Origin: Pempheris klunzingeri
Taxonomy: Eukaryota > Chordata > Actinopteri > Acropomatiformes > Pempheridae
Length of the DNA stretch: 64,000 bases
NCBI RefSeq assembly: GCF_042242105.1
Contig: NC_092013.1
Coordinates: 15,989,618-16,053,617 of the forward strand
Reading direction: 5' to 3'
In this document: positions 23,701 to 33,860 of the stretch, piece by piece
How the letters are laid out: each line of letters begins with the position of its first letter
How positions within the stretch are numbered: position 1 is the first letter of the stretch
Program-made: the position numbers and the translations under genes
The notes under the pieces: model-generated
The model's input: only the letters and a program-made list of their open reading frames with translations
Told to the model about the DNA's origin: nothing
Database searches by the model: none

Positions 23701-26700
23701 CACAGCATTCGAAAGCCCATCTTGTATTTTTTTTGCATGTTGCCCATTTTGTGTGTTTATCATTACAAGATTTAGCCAAAAGTATTATGGCTCTACTGTG
23801 GAGCAGACGAAAAACAAAGGGGACTTAAGGGAGTTCAGGTTCATGGCTTATCCATGGTCCACGGTGACAGACTGTTGAGTTCCCCGAGTGTTTAGCTACA
23901 TATGTTTCATATTATATATAATATATATTTGAGCGTTTTTTTATTGCCGATATCACAGTTTTTCAATCAGTTTGAACTGGTGTCATTTGGGTTTTAAAGA
24001 CTTTTTGTGTTGTTTTAGTTCCTGTTTCTTTTTATCATCAGCCTGGGACCACGTTGGATATCAAAAAAATTATACATATCAGTTGATTAAGCGATTTGTT
24101 GATTGACCAAAATGTAATCAGTAACTACTTTGATAAATCAATTAGTAATTTTTCAAGCAAAAATGCTAAATAGACTCTGTTCCAACCTCTCCAATGTGAG
24201 GATTTGTTGAACGCCTATGATTTATGCAACAGTGACTCTTTGGGTGCTTGGATTGTTGATTTGAAAAAAAAAAAAAGAAGAATTTGAAAGCTATTTGAAG
24301 ACATCAGCTTGGGGTTTAGGAAATTGTGATGAGCATTTTTTATTTTTTCTGGCATATTGGCCAAGTGATAAATTGGGAAAATGGAAAATAGAAAATAGTT
24401 GTTCGTTGCAGCCCTTGAAATAGATGTTCTCGCTTTAAAATGTTACCCCTCGCATTCAGTGAGTCTTGTAGCTCCTCAAACAAGTCAACATTTTAAAAAT
24501 CTCCTCCTTGGATGTTGAATGTATTTTGATCTGAGTAGAGCAAAAAAAGAGAAGTAAACATAGCGCCCATATATGTCCTGGGAATGATGTGGTTGCCTTA
24601 AAAGAATATTAGTGTCACAGTGTTTGAAACTTGTCTGCGTGGCGCTGCTTTTTTCCCCGGCAACAAATACAGTAATTTACGCACAGTAATACACAGCAAG
24701 GTGACTAATCATGCTGTAGAAATCCAGGCAATTATAAACATCTATTCACTGTATCCACAGGGCATCGTGACACAATAACGTGACACCAAAAAGGGTCGAC
24801 TTTGTCACGCTATGATTCAGGATATTCTGATGCGTCATGAAGAACCTGATTTGTTGTTGTTGTGTTCTCACACCTCTCTCTAATGAAATGCGTTGTTAGT
24901 TACATCTTGAGACGCTGCTGTATTTGACGTCACCATTTTTATGTCATGTAGATGAAGACATTCAATGGGTACAATCATTTCCTCACATTAACCCTCTCCA
25001 CTGCATGTCCAACATAAATAAAAACATAATTCTACTTTATCCCCAACCCAGTGATCCTTAAATCCAAACACGCTCAAGCAAATATCCTCCATATGAGGGG
25101 CTTTCCTAACGTTTGATTCCTTGTAAAGTCATTCGGTTTTTAAATGAAAACCACAAGACACAAAGACTGAATGTTCCACTTTAATAATCTTGTATCACGA
25201 ATATCTGTCTACACACAATAAATCTGTGTAAACTTTAGTTGAACATTTCAATCTCATCAACCTCACATGTGATAAACGTGCTGCATCACACCAGTCTGTG
25301 TGCCAAGGGTGGGCACGGGTTCACACTCACGCAATCCCTCACCTCGGTGTCCTGACTCTTGCTGTTCCAGCGTGGATTCAGGTGGCCGACACGTGCGCTC
25401 AGCGTGGTGGAGACGGAGTAGCGGGCCTCCCCGTCATACTGTGAAATGCCGTTGTCTACAGCATCCACCTCCTCCACAAAGTTCTCGTACAGCTGTGAGG
25501 ATTTGAAAGAGACGTGACAAGAGAGGTTATGAACATGTAATGGCACGGGAATTGGCCGTTTTATGTTTAGGCTCTTTGAAAAATTGGCAGCAAAGCCTTC
25601 CCCTTTCAAGCCGGAGGAGTTAAGAAAGAAAGGCCTTTCAGGGGAGAGAAATGCACTGAGATTACATTATCCTGATTGAAGTCTATTTGGTCACAGTATG
25701 TGGGCAGCAAGGCTTAAGTGCATGGCTAGGTCATTAAGCCAAAAGGAGTAGACAAATTGCAGCTAATTTACAGTTCACATGGAAAAGTCCAAAAAGAGGA
25801 GAAAAAGGAGCAGAGAAGAAGAGACATATTCAGTGTTCGTAAGTCAACTCCTCAGTACCTCAGACGGTCCATCAACAAAAAGCTGACATTTTCCATGTGG
25901 CTTACAAGTGGAATTAAGTTGGGGGCAAAAATAGAGGTTCAGTTTGCCTGAACTGGCAGGGGACGAGACATGCAACATCCTAAAATAAATAAAGCCCCAG
26001 CCATGAGTAAAAGGATTACTTGGGGCTTTAAACAAACTGACACATCAAAAGGCCAATGATAATATTGCTAGTTAATAGTGCAAATACTTAGGTGACCTAA
26101 GATTTGGCTGGTTTAATGTGCCTGGCCATCAAAATGTTCTGTGTGCTGAGACCTCCAGCTGGCCCAGCTCTCTAAAGTGCTTTAAATATAACTGCTGTGT
26201 CCTCGGTTTGAATCTGGCAGAGGATCTTCGCCACATCGCGGTCCGTCTCCTTTTATTTCTAATCACACTCTACTGCCAATGCTGATGGAGGCAAAATGCC
26301 ATAAACTAAACTTTGACAATAAACATTCAGCAATTTCTACAAACAGCGGCAGCATGGTTTCTGTTTTTAGAACCACCGACATGGACAGAGTCCACAGAGA
26401 TGAGCTTCGGTTCCATTCGCCAGGCAAGGAAGTGTTTTTCATACGAGCAAGGCCAAGGAAAACATCTGTTTCCGATGGAGTGTTTGTGTTGTGAGTACGA
26501 CACAATGGTCGTTAATCCATAATAAATCTGTCGGCTTTCGCCTCTCACCTTGTCATAGAGCACCTCCAGCTGCCTGTCGTCCTCCTTCAGCTGCGTCAGC
26601 TGGGCCAGCAGCTGACGACCAAAGTGTAGATACACCAGGCCGGCTGAGCTGAGCTTGGTCTCCCACGGCTTCTCTGGACAAAGGCTGTGGAAGCTGTGTG

Positions 26701-29700
26701 AAAAGGTCCTGAACAGAGGGAAGACATTCTGTTTGGCAACTGCAGCAGAAACAGAAATGGCGTTTTAACATTCAGACAATATGGTACTCACAGTGGGTGA
26801 AAAGGGTCATTATAATAAACTGTCTTCTATGTAAAGAACTTGTAGGTCTGATATTTTGAAACCGATGCCTTCCGCTTCAGGCATCCTTACCAGTGCAGCC
26901 CTATGAATCAGCCAGCACTGTATGTAATCACTCAATACATAAACAGTTTATCATAATTAAACTAAATCAGGGCTGTAAAAAATTATCTTCATTACAGATT
27001 GAAATCCCTGTATTGGAAAAGCTGCAACCAATGATTCTGCTCGACAAATTACTTCAACGATCAATCAGTTACTGTTAAAGTGACGCTGGAATTAACGAAG
27101 TGGCAACTAATTTTGATTTTCACATCACATTAAATTGAATACTTGGAGTTTATTAACTGTTGGTTGGAGAAAGCATTTTAAGATATTTACAAAGTATTTG
27201 TCAGTATGATAAATAATAGAATAATAATAATAATAATAAACAAAAACCTATTCCTACCTTATAAAATGTAGCAGTGAACATAAATAAATGATAATTTCTT
27301 TGAAGAAATGAAATCAAAGTGACCAACTTGTTTGCGGACATGTGTCGTAGCAGTATTTTTGTACTGGAGCAGGAGTCATGTCTCCAACATATAAAGGAAA
27401 TGCAAATCAGCTTAAATCAATACTACTCACTACAGTAGTGCTGTAAGAGAGCAGTAGTGCAGTGATGCTAAAGCCAAGGCTTGGGAGATTAAACATTCGT
27501 GTTCTGCTCATAAACAGACTATTCACACTTTTTTCTCTTCCTCTTCAGTAAAACGTCGGCTGCCTCCACTTGTGTGCTGTACATTCCTGCCAGTGTGTCA
27601 ATATCAATAGCCGGGAATTGTATTCATAAATGTCCTCTTCAGCTTCAGAGAGTGAGTTTGCATTGACCAAAGAGAGAAAGCTCACTCCGGTGTGTTTGTA
27701 AGCGTGAGCACATAAATAAAAGCAACCGGAGGTCTCTCCTCAGACTGTGCCGAGATGGGTGGGCTCTAGCTCCCAGCCACCGCTGGTCATTTAATCCAGG
27801 CTTAATTATGATGCTTGGGCTGCAGCACAGCGGAAAACAGACCGTCAAATGAATGAGTGACATGCTAGGGAAGCAGGGGGTAATCACAGCCATTAAATGG
27901 CTAATTGGCCAAGCTGAGGCATTTCTATGCTGATTATCAGGAGATGGCAGTGAATGAGTGAGAGGAAAAGGAAAGTGTAATGGAGAATGGCTGAAAAAAA
28001 GCCATGCTTACCAAAGAGAAGCCATCAAACTGTTTGTGTGAAATCAAAGATGCTTGCATCTCCTGGCAAACTAGCATTTACCACATAAAACCAAATCAAG
28101 GTGAATCAGTGAAGTACAATATAAAAACCAACAAACACTTCAGCACAAAATGAGCATTACTACATTGTTTAAACACACTTAACATATAATTTACAGCAAT
28201 TTCCATACTGCACCAGCTGCACCACTTAGTTCTGCTCTATATTTCATAGAAAGAACGGCTTTATTTCATTGCAGAATTATGCTGCATGAATCCATCTCCC
28301 ACTTGGAGCATGACAAGAAACTCAATGACTCGAGAAACTCAAATACTTCATGAAAAGAATATTACAGTTCAGTGGTCTCTTAAAATAGTGGAAAATTGTC
28401 TTGAAGAGATAAAGGGCGTTGTTTTGGAGCACACTGTATTCATTTTCAGTAACATGCATCAGATTTTGTAGAGAAGAACCGTATGTGCTTGTATTAAGTT
28501 TTACATGCATTGTGTTGGGTTACACCAACATAGAAGACCTAAATTATTCCCACAAATGACACGCAGGATATGTGAAAACTTCGCTGCCAAATTAATTGAG
28601 TGAATTGTGACGAGGCGATGATGCAATAGATATTTGGTGAATATCGGGGACGGGGAGGCCTGCTGTGCCCATGAATCCTTCTTTGCCCGTTGTAAAGTAA
28701 CAAATCAATGGAAGCAACTTAAACTACCTCGCAAAACACTTTACAAAGCTGCATAAAAATGGTTTATCTGTTCGATTTCTCTGCGAAATGCAGACCACAC
28801 TCAGCACAGCATCACTGTTGCCAAACTATATTTGCTTCCTTTTATTTCTTAGCTGAGTGGGAGCAGAGAGTCCATTTCTAGTGTGAGCCACCAAAACGTA
28901 ATCCCTGCCAGATCTAATCTGATGTGCTTTATTAACCTTCAGTCAGTGTTTGGAGAACATTTCTCACGCCTCCAACTCTCGCCTGCTTAAGAAACTTCTA
29001 AAAACTTCAAAGATAAAAGTTTTCCATATCTGCAGCAGTTTCTCACATTAGAAGTTTCTATTTAAGAAATAAATGATTCACAGATGCTCATTTCAATTTG
29101 AGGAGAACTTAATTGTAATCATATTCTCAATGCTGCCCGTTGCAGTGTTTGAATGAAACAAGCAAAGATCCTCCATTAATTGTCCTTGACCCAGTCTTTA
29201 AAGGAATAGTTCAGCATTTAGGGAAATGCCCTTATTTGTTTTTATGCAGAAGGTGAGATGAGAAGATTGATATCACACTCTTATCTATTAGTATTATCTG
29301 ATTAATATGAAGCTGGAGCCAGCAGCCTGTTAGCTTAGCTTAGTATAGAGTGGAAACAGCTAAACTGGGTCTGTCTGAAGGATAATTTCCATTTATTTGG
29401 GGGATCAGGACCTTTTTCCTGATTGGGTGCAAGTGACTTCAGTAACAGACATGAGAGTGGCATCAAGCTTCTCATCTAACTCTTGGGAAGAAAGCAAATC
29501 AGCAATATCAGTATACACGTTTGTATTTCCAAAAAGGTTGAACTACGCCTTTAATGGCTTCATTTCATGCTCCTTTTTCACAGTTCTTACTGTGATGTCT
29601 TGGTATTGCTGTCAACTTCATCTGTACGCTGCCCGTTTTGAATAAGTGCTATTGAAATGAGGACAAATTGTTCTTGTGAGCCCCTTCTGCAACTTCCTGC

Positions 29701-31966
29701 AGCACCCCAGCCCCCTTACATCCATCCCTGCCATCACAACCATCTTGCCCTCATCCGCGCATGTGAGTGACAGCCACATTCTCCTGTGGCCCCTGACAGT
29801 GTCGTGGCAGCCTCTGTGCCTCGTGAACCAACAGCAGGGGAGCGTTCAATTAAAGGAGCGCTAATTATCACTAACCACCTGCCAGGAAGAGAGCCCTGGC
29901 ATATCTTTATCGCCGTGGTCATAAAAGCTATCTCTGATTATCATCAGGACATTAAGCTGACAAGACATCTGGAATAGGCTGATTACTCAACGTGATGAGA
30001 CTTCGAGTGAATGCAATAATTTGGAAGGAACTTTGGCAGGAAATTTTTGCAGAAAATAGAGCCTGTTCTGTTGTGATGTATGCAATTAGGGTGCTTCAGC
30101 TGTGTCAGAAGAGAGGCCACAGAGAAATATGCTTGCTCAGACTCCAGATGGTAAAGATGATTCTTTACACTTTGTTTTGTGGAGAAAGAAAAAGAGGAGC
30201 AACAGGTCTGAAATCCAGTTTGATTTTATCAGTTTAGGAAGCCACGCCGGTGCAAGACAACAGTATAAACTCCAGGTCTATACACTCGCCTTGAGTGTGA
30301 GTATCAACACCTCTTTACTCTAGATTAGAAAGAACTCAGGCCTCACAACAAACATTTATGGTTTAATAGACTTCGCCAATTCTTCTCATCTGTCAAAGAG
30401 TTTGTCCGATAATGGATTTTTGAGACCAGTGCTCATATTAATATTAAAATGTTTTACATTATCATAATATTAAAATCTTATAATGCTATATCAGCTGATA
30501 GCCTTGTATTTTTTTTTTTTCCATTTGTCAGTCATGACCAAGAAATGTAAATTTTTCAGCTGAAAAAATGTCTGAGCTCTCTGGTGGATGAACTACGCAA
30601 TGTTATTGAAGTTCAAAGTTTCCCCAAACACATCTTTAATATTTTTGTACTGCAGTAATTTATTATTTACCAGCCATCAGAGATGTTGCGGGGCTGCAAC
30701 CAGAGATTTTGTTCATTATCAAATAATATGATGTTTATTGTTTGGTATAAAATTGTTTTTAAAAATTCCTAAAGCCCAAGATGACATTTTATAGGGCTGC
30801 AAGTAACAGTTGTTTTCATTTTCAACCAATCTGCCAATTATTTTCTTGATTACTCGTTTTGTCTATAAAATGTCCCCGAGTCTCAGGAAAAATGTTCAAA
30901 TGACTTTTTTATCTGAACTACTGTGAAAAAACCCAAATATATCCAGTTAACCATCACATAAACAAACGAACAAACAAAAGCAGCAATCTTCATATTTATG
31001 AAGATGAATCTTGGACATGTTTGGCATTTTTGCATGAAAATTGACAAAAAACAACTATGAAAGTAAATTAATTTTTCGTTCATCCACTAATCGATTAAAG
31101 CAACTAATTGTTTCAGCTCCAGCTGATGTAGATACATCTGCACTAAGATAATACTGGTCAATAATAACAAGACTAGAAATGAAAGAAAGACGTTTGGTCT
31201 TTTTCATGGCTGATACTGAGGGTAAAGCCTATGTGTATTTGATTAGATTAATTACAGTGGCTCGTTCAATGACATGGCTTACTGGCACATCTAAAGGGAA
31301 TGAGCCACCCTTAATAATATTAGTTACCTCTGTGCTGTGCAGCTGTGACACGTCAAATAGAAAAGAGGCACAATATGATTACCATGACTGCTGGTGACTG
31401 CATTCATAAATTCCCCAGTCTTGGTCAATATATCCCAAACATCTAATAAAATCAAAAACTTAATAAACTTAATCTCTTTTCTTACCTCTGATGATGATCG
31501 TAGCGATGCCTCTTTGGGTCAAACTCTCCTCCCACGTCTACAACAATGTCACACTCTGCCAGCTTTGCTGGGTCCCTGGTCCGAATGATCTCGGCATCCT
31601 GTGCAATGAATGGAAAGTTTTAGGAAATCTGCAATCATCTTTCACCAACCATTTGATAGATTTTTCCGAAAAGAAATGACATCTGGTCTTGCATGCATAG
31701 GCCTCATATTGGTTTTCTAAACCTTTTTCAATCCAAGAGCCAAATGCATTTAAAACATTTCTACCAAGACCATCAATTATAACAAGAGTGTGTATGTGGT
31801 CCTAACTGGACCCACTGAAATCAGGCTTGTAGCAGGTTTTCAGCACAATCTGTAACAATGTAAACATTAATGGCATGAAAATTAACATATGTGATTCATG
31901 CTTTTTTAGATGAACAATAAATCATAAATGAACACATAACTACCTGAGGCTGTGTGTACATGACAG

Positions 31967-32030
<64 letters not shown>

Positions 32031-32909
32031 GCTACACTGGCCCAACTACTCAGATAATTGTCCGTTGTACTGTATCAAGATAAATCAATATCATTATAAG
32101 AAAGTATGTATGTACAGAAGCTTTCATCTCCAATGCCATTTAGTGGTGTTTTAAGTTTGGTGTTGGGGCCGCAGCTTTGTTTACATTTGGGACAGTGGTT
32201 AAAGTACTGGGGGGAAAAAAATCACATTCATGCAAAATGGGTTGTTTTCTATACTGTTGTAATTTTGACTCTACCTACAGTGAGGAATATGAAATGAGTG
32301 CTGCTTTCTGTCACTTTAAAGAGTCACTAAAGATGAATATAGGAGCACAAATGTATAAAGACACTGGAATTATTATCATTAAAGGTCTGCATGTCTGCAT
32401 CTGTCTAGGAGATCAGTCTCTCTGTACAGCAGCGCCCCCACTTGGAGAAACATAACACGACATGGCACCTGTGATATAAAAACAAAACAAAAGCTCAACC
32501 CAGACTGAAGAAATACCTGTAAAACAGTGTTTTAAACACAGGGTTTAAGCTGCAGTATTAACAACTCCGCAGCACTTAGAAGAACAGTACAGGTCTCCCT
32601 CATCTCTCCACAGTGTACTGAACCTACCTTGTACTCAGGCAGCTGCCGGAGGAAGAAACAGGCCAAGACTTCATCGCAGTGAAAGGTCCCGTTATGAGTT
32701 CCCATCTTTTTCACGGTCATGTTTTCGGTGCAGGATCTCTTGGGTTGACTGGACATGAATCGTTGTTCTTTACGAGAAACGTCCACAGAGAGGAAACGGC
32801 GGCTGGTAGCTCGTGAATTTAATGGTCGTAAAACACCCGCTGACTTGTTTAATCTAATTTGAAGCGTAATTATTGATAAATTAAGTGCTATCGTACGTAA
32901 ATGTCTCAT
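13659..32909 (-). CDS. myg1: MYG1 exonuclease (DHH-type), complete seven-exon gene
   Basis: Seven coding exons on the minus strand: 32628-32909, 31486-31598, 26549-26708, 25343-25492, 22570-22692, 21604-21785 and 13659-13848. All have GT-AG introns, and the lengths total 1200 nt (399 residues plus TGA). Human MYG1 is about 376 residues. Residues 1 to about 50 are basic and Ser/Leu-rich without acidic clusters at the start, as in a mitochondrial presequence. The conserved metal-site motifs follow: [10 protein letters not shown] (71-80), [20 protein letters not shown] (111-130, DHH at 128-130) and [14 protein letters not shown] (189-202). Further conserved blocks are SWLPAR, CPWKEHL and QWRIQCVP, and near the end [14 protein letters not shown]1 is a widely conserved 3'-5' RNA exonuclease reported in mitochondria and the nucleus. 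The gene runs divergently from map3k12, and introns 2 and 6 (4.8 and 7.8 kb) are rich in repeats. The start is the first ATG in exon 1; a second in-frame ATG at residue 52 could give a form without the presequence. Confidence 0.96.
14085..14320 (+). repeat. Dispersed element of the 'GCTGCAAC' hairpin family, in myg1 intron 6
   Basis: The pattern is CAAGCTAAAACACCAAATAT, then TTGTCTTATATGATAGCAAA and TTTTGGATTATTAGCTGGAC, ending in GTTGCAGCAC. This matches a fish repeat whose relatives in this window are at about 16240-16600, 24085-24415 and 30793-31119. There is no coding capacity. Confidence 0.7.
14754..14784. repeat. GT dinucleotide microsatellite in myg1 intron 6
   Basis: About 15 uninterrupted GT units. 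Confidence 0.9.
15785..16164. mobile_element. Tc1/mariner-type MITE (non-autonomous), in myg1 intron 6
   Basis: A 380-base element has inverted ends CAGTGCTTAACAAA...TTTGTTAAGCACTG that extend inward through TTATTAGACCACC / GGTGGTCTGATAC, giving about 27 bases of near-perfect complementarity. It is bordered by TA on both sides (15783-15784 and 16165-16166). CAGTG termini with TA target duplication are the signature of the Tc1/mariner superfamily. No transposase frame is present, so it is a deletion derivative or MITE. Boundaries are read directly from the sequence. Confidence 0.88.
16240..16600 (+). repeat. Dispersed element of the 'GCTGCAAC' hairpin family, diverged copy
   Basis: The stretch contains TTTGGACCATTTGCTGGACA, TTTGAAGATCCTTGACGAGA and CCTTGGCTTTCAGAAAATTG, then TTCTGACATTTGG and AATCATTAGTTG. 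The order of motifs is the same as in the copies at 14085 and 24085. Confidence 0.65.
17100..17340. other. Purine-rich (GA) low-complexity stretch in myg1 intron 6
   Basis: Strongly biased to G and A on the + strand (GGGAGAG, GAAAGAGG and GAGAGAAAAG repeated irregularly). No gene is seen. Confidence 0.6.
20515..20610 (+). repeat. Interspersed repeat, CATGCTAAC-rich family, copy 2
   Basis: AACATCAGCATGCTAGCG, then CATGTTAGCATGCTGGTG and TAACATTTAGCTC, ending in CTGTGCCTC. This is the same family and orientation as the copy at about 4865-4980, and more diverged. Confidence 0.6.
24085..24415 (+). repeat. Dispersed element of the 'GCTGCAAC' hairpin family, in myg1 intron 4
   Basis: The copy contains AATTTTTCAAGCAAAAATGC, then CCAATGTGAGGATTTG and TGAAGACATCAGCTTGGGGT, then AAATTGTGATGAGCATTTTT, ending in GTTGCAGCCC. 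It is non-coding. Confidence 0.75.
26960..27075. repeat. Fragmentary 'GCTGCAAC' family end, in myg1 intron 2
   Basis: AGGGCTGTAAAAAATTATC and GCTGCAACCAATGATTC, then CGATCAATCAGTTACTG, look like broken ends of the same family. Confidence 0.45.
29198..29553 (+). mobile_element. MITE with TTAAAGGAATAGTTC ends, copy 1, in myg1 intron 2
   Basis: It starts TTAAAGGAATAGTTCAGC and ends with the inverted counterpart AGGTTGAACTACGCCTTTAA. The inner arms are AGATGAGAAG and CTTCTCATCTAACTC. The body carries the very common fish motif AGCCTGTTAGCTTAGCTTAG. It has no coding capacity. Related copies lie at about 47391-47880 and 61603-61996. Confidence 0.8.
30689..30792. repeat. Truncated 'GCTGCAAC' family copy abutting a second copy
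   Basis: GGGGCTGCAACCAGAGATTT, then TAAAGCCCAAGATGACATTT, stop where a second copy begins at 30793. This is either tandem insertion or one copy inside another. Confidence 0.55.
30793..31119. mobile_element. 'GCTGCAAC' hairpin family element with both ends, in myg1 intron 2
   Basis: It begins AGGGCTGCAAGTAACAG and ends in ATCGATTAAAGCAACTAATT followed by GTTTCAGCTC. The ends are imperfect inverted repeats (roughly 30 bases) enriched in ATTAATCG-like words. It is non-autonomous and I cannot name a superfamily. Confidence 0.7.
31967..32030. repeat. AGAT tetranucleotide microsatellite in myg1 intron 1
   Basis: Sixteen perfect AGAT units in 64 bases. Uninterrupted tracts of this length are usually highly polymorphic. 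Confidence 0.95.
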
Positions 32910-33020
32910 TCAAAGACTTTACACGAGACGCGCCAGCGGCGGACAGATTTGACAGCCGGACCGGATGTGGTGCGCCTGTTTTGTGGACCGAAGAAACGGC
33001 GGCAAACGGGTCAGTGTTTA
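32910..33020 (-). promoter_or_regulatory. myg1: Probable myg1 promoter
   Basis: The 100 bases upstream of the myg1 ATG are locally GC-rich with several CG dinucleotides (CGCGCC, GGCGGC, CGGCGGC). They contain an ETS-like CCGGATGTG and no TATA box, as is common for housekeeping promoters. The transcription start is not determined. Confidence 0.5.
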
Positions 33021-33719
33021 TTTTATTTGTTTGTTTGTTCATTTAACCTTTTATGTAAGTCCTTGTGATGACAATAACACTAAGGGAGTGAACCGAAGTA
33101 CGAAATGTTATCTGTGAAAGAAACTTCAGAGATTATAATGCGCTTTTATGCTAACTGGGACTCAGACAGCAGGGGGCGCCGAAGGCACTGAAACAAGCCC
33201 TCATACATGGAGAGCTGAGGTTGTTACATCCAATGTTACAGTACATACTTTAACATTTCTACAATACTGTACAATATATAACATGTATCTTTTTTAATAG
33301 TACAAAGTATCTAAGAGGAATAAACAGCCTGTACGATTATCACTGAAAAACTAAGTCCTGATAAGATTTTTTTAGAGTTTAATCAAAAATTTTAGATGGA
33401 TAAAGGAGCCCGCGAGACCAAAGGGGCCCTTAAAGGCCCCATACTCTCTGAGGCAATTAGCAATTATAAGGCCTTTAAGACAGGTTATACATTCTTAGCT
33501 AATCTAGAGGCCTTGTGTCAAAGTCTGGTTTTAAAACCTTTATGAAAATTGTGCCTCTGTATTCTTAACTTATGCTAAATTAAATTACCACAACCTAATT
33601 AACAAACAGGCCCCACGGCTCATATTTGTCCCAGGATCCACTGGCAAGTCAACTGGCACTAAGTATTGTAAGTACTGTACACAAATTGCTTCAAAGACTG
33701 AAAAGCAGATAAAAGATAA

Positions 33720-33860
33720 GTTAAGATAAGATAAAATCTTTATTAGTCCCACGATGGGGAAATTCACAATGTCAGAGCAGAGCACATTGTGAAGTGAGGT
33801 AAAAAGATGAATAAATATGTTGCACAGAGTGAAGCTGTTCTGAATAGATGTGTTGAACAT
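33720..33860. repeat. Teleost dispersed repeat fragment (GATAAGATAAAA...CTTTATTAGTCCCAC)
   Basis: Short GATAA tandems are followed by ATCTTTATTAGTCCCACGAT and GGGGAAATTCACAATG. I recognise this as the 3' end of an abundant fish interspersed repeat, possibly a non-LTR retrotransposon tail. The exact family is uncertain. Confidence 0.55.

Noticed and set aside
31967..32030. Regular repeats resembling a CRISPR array
   Set aside because: This is a simple tetranucleotide microsatellite without spacers, in a vertebrate intron.
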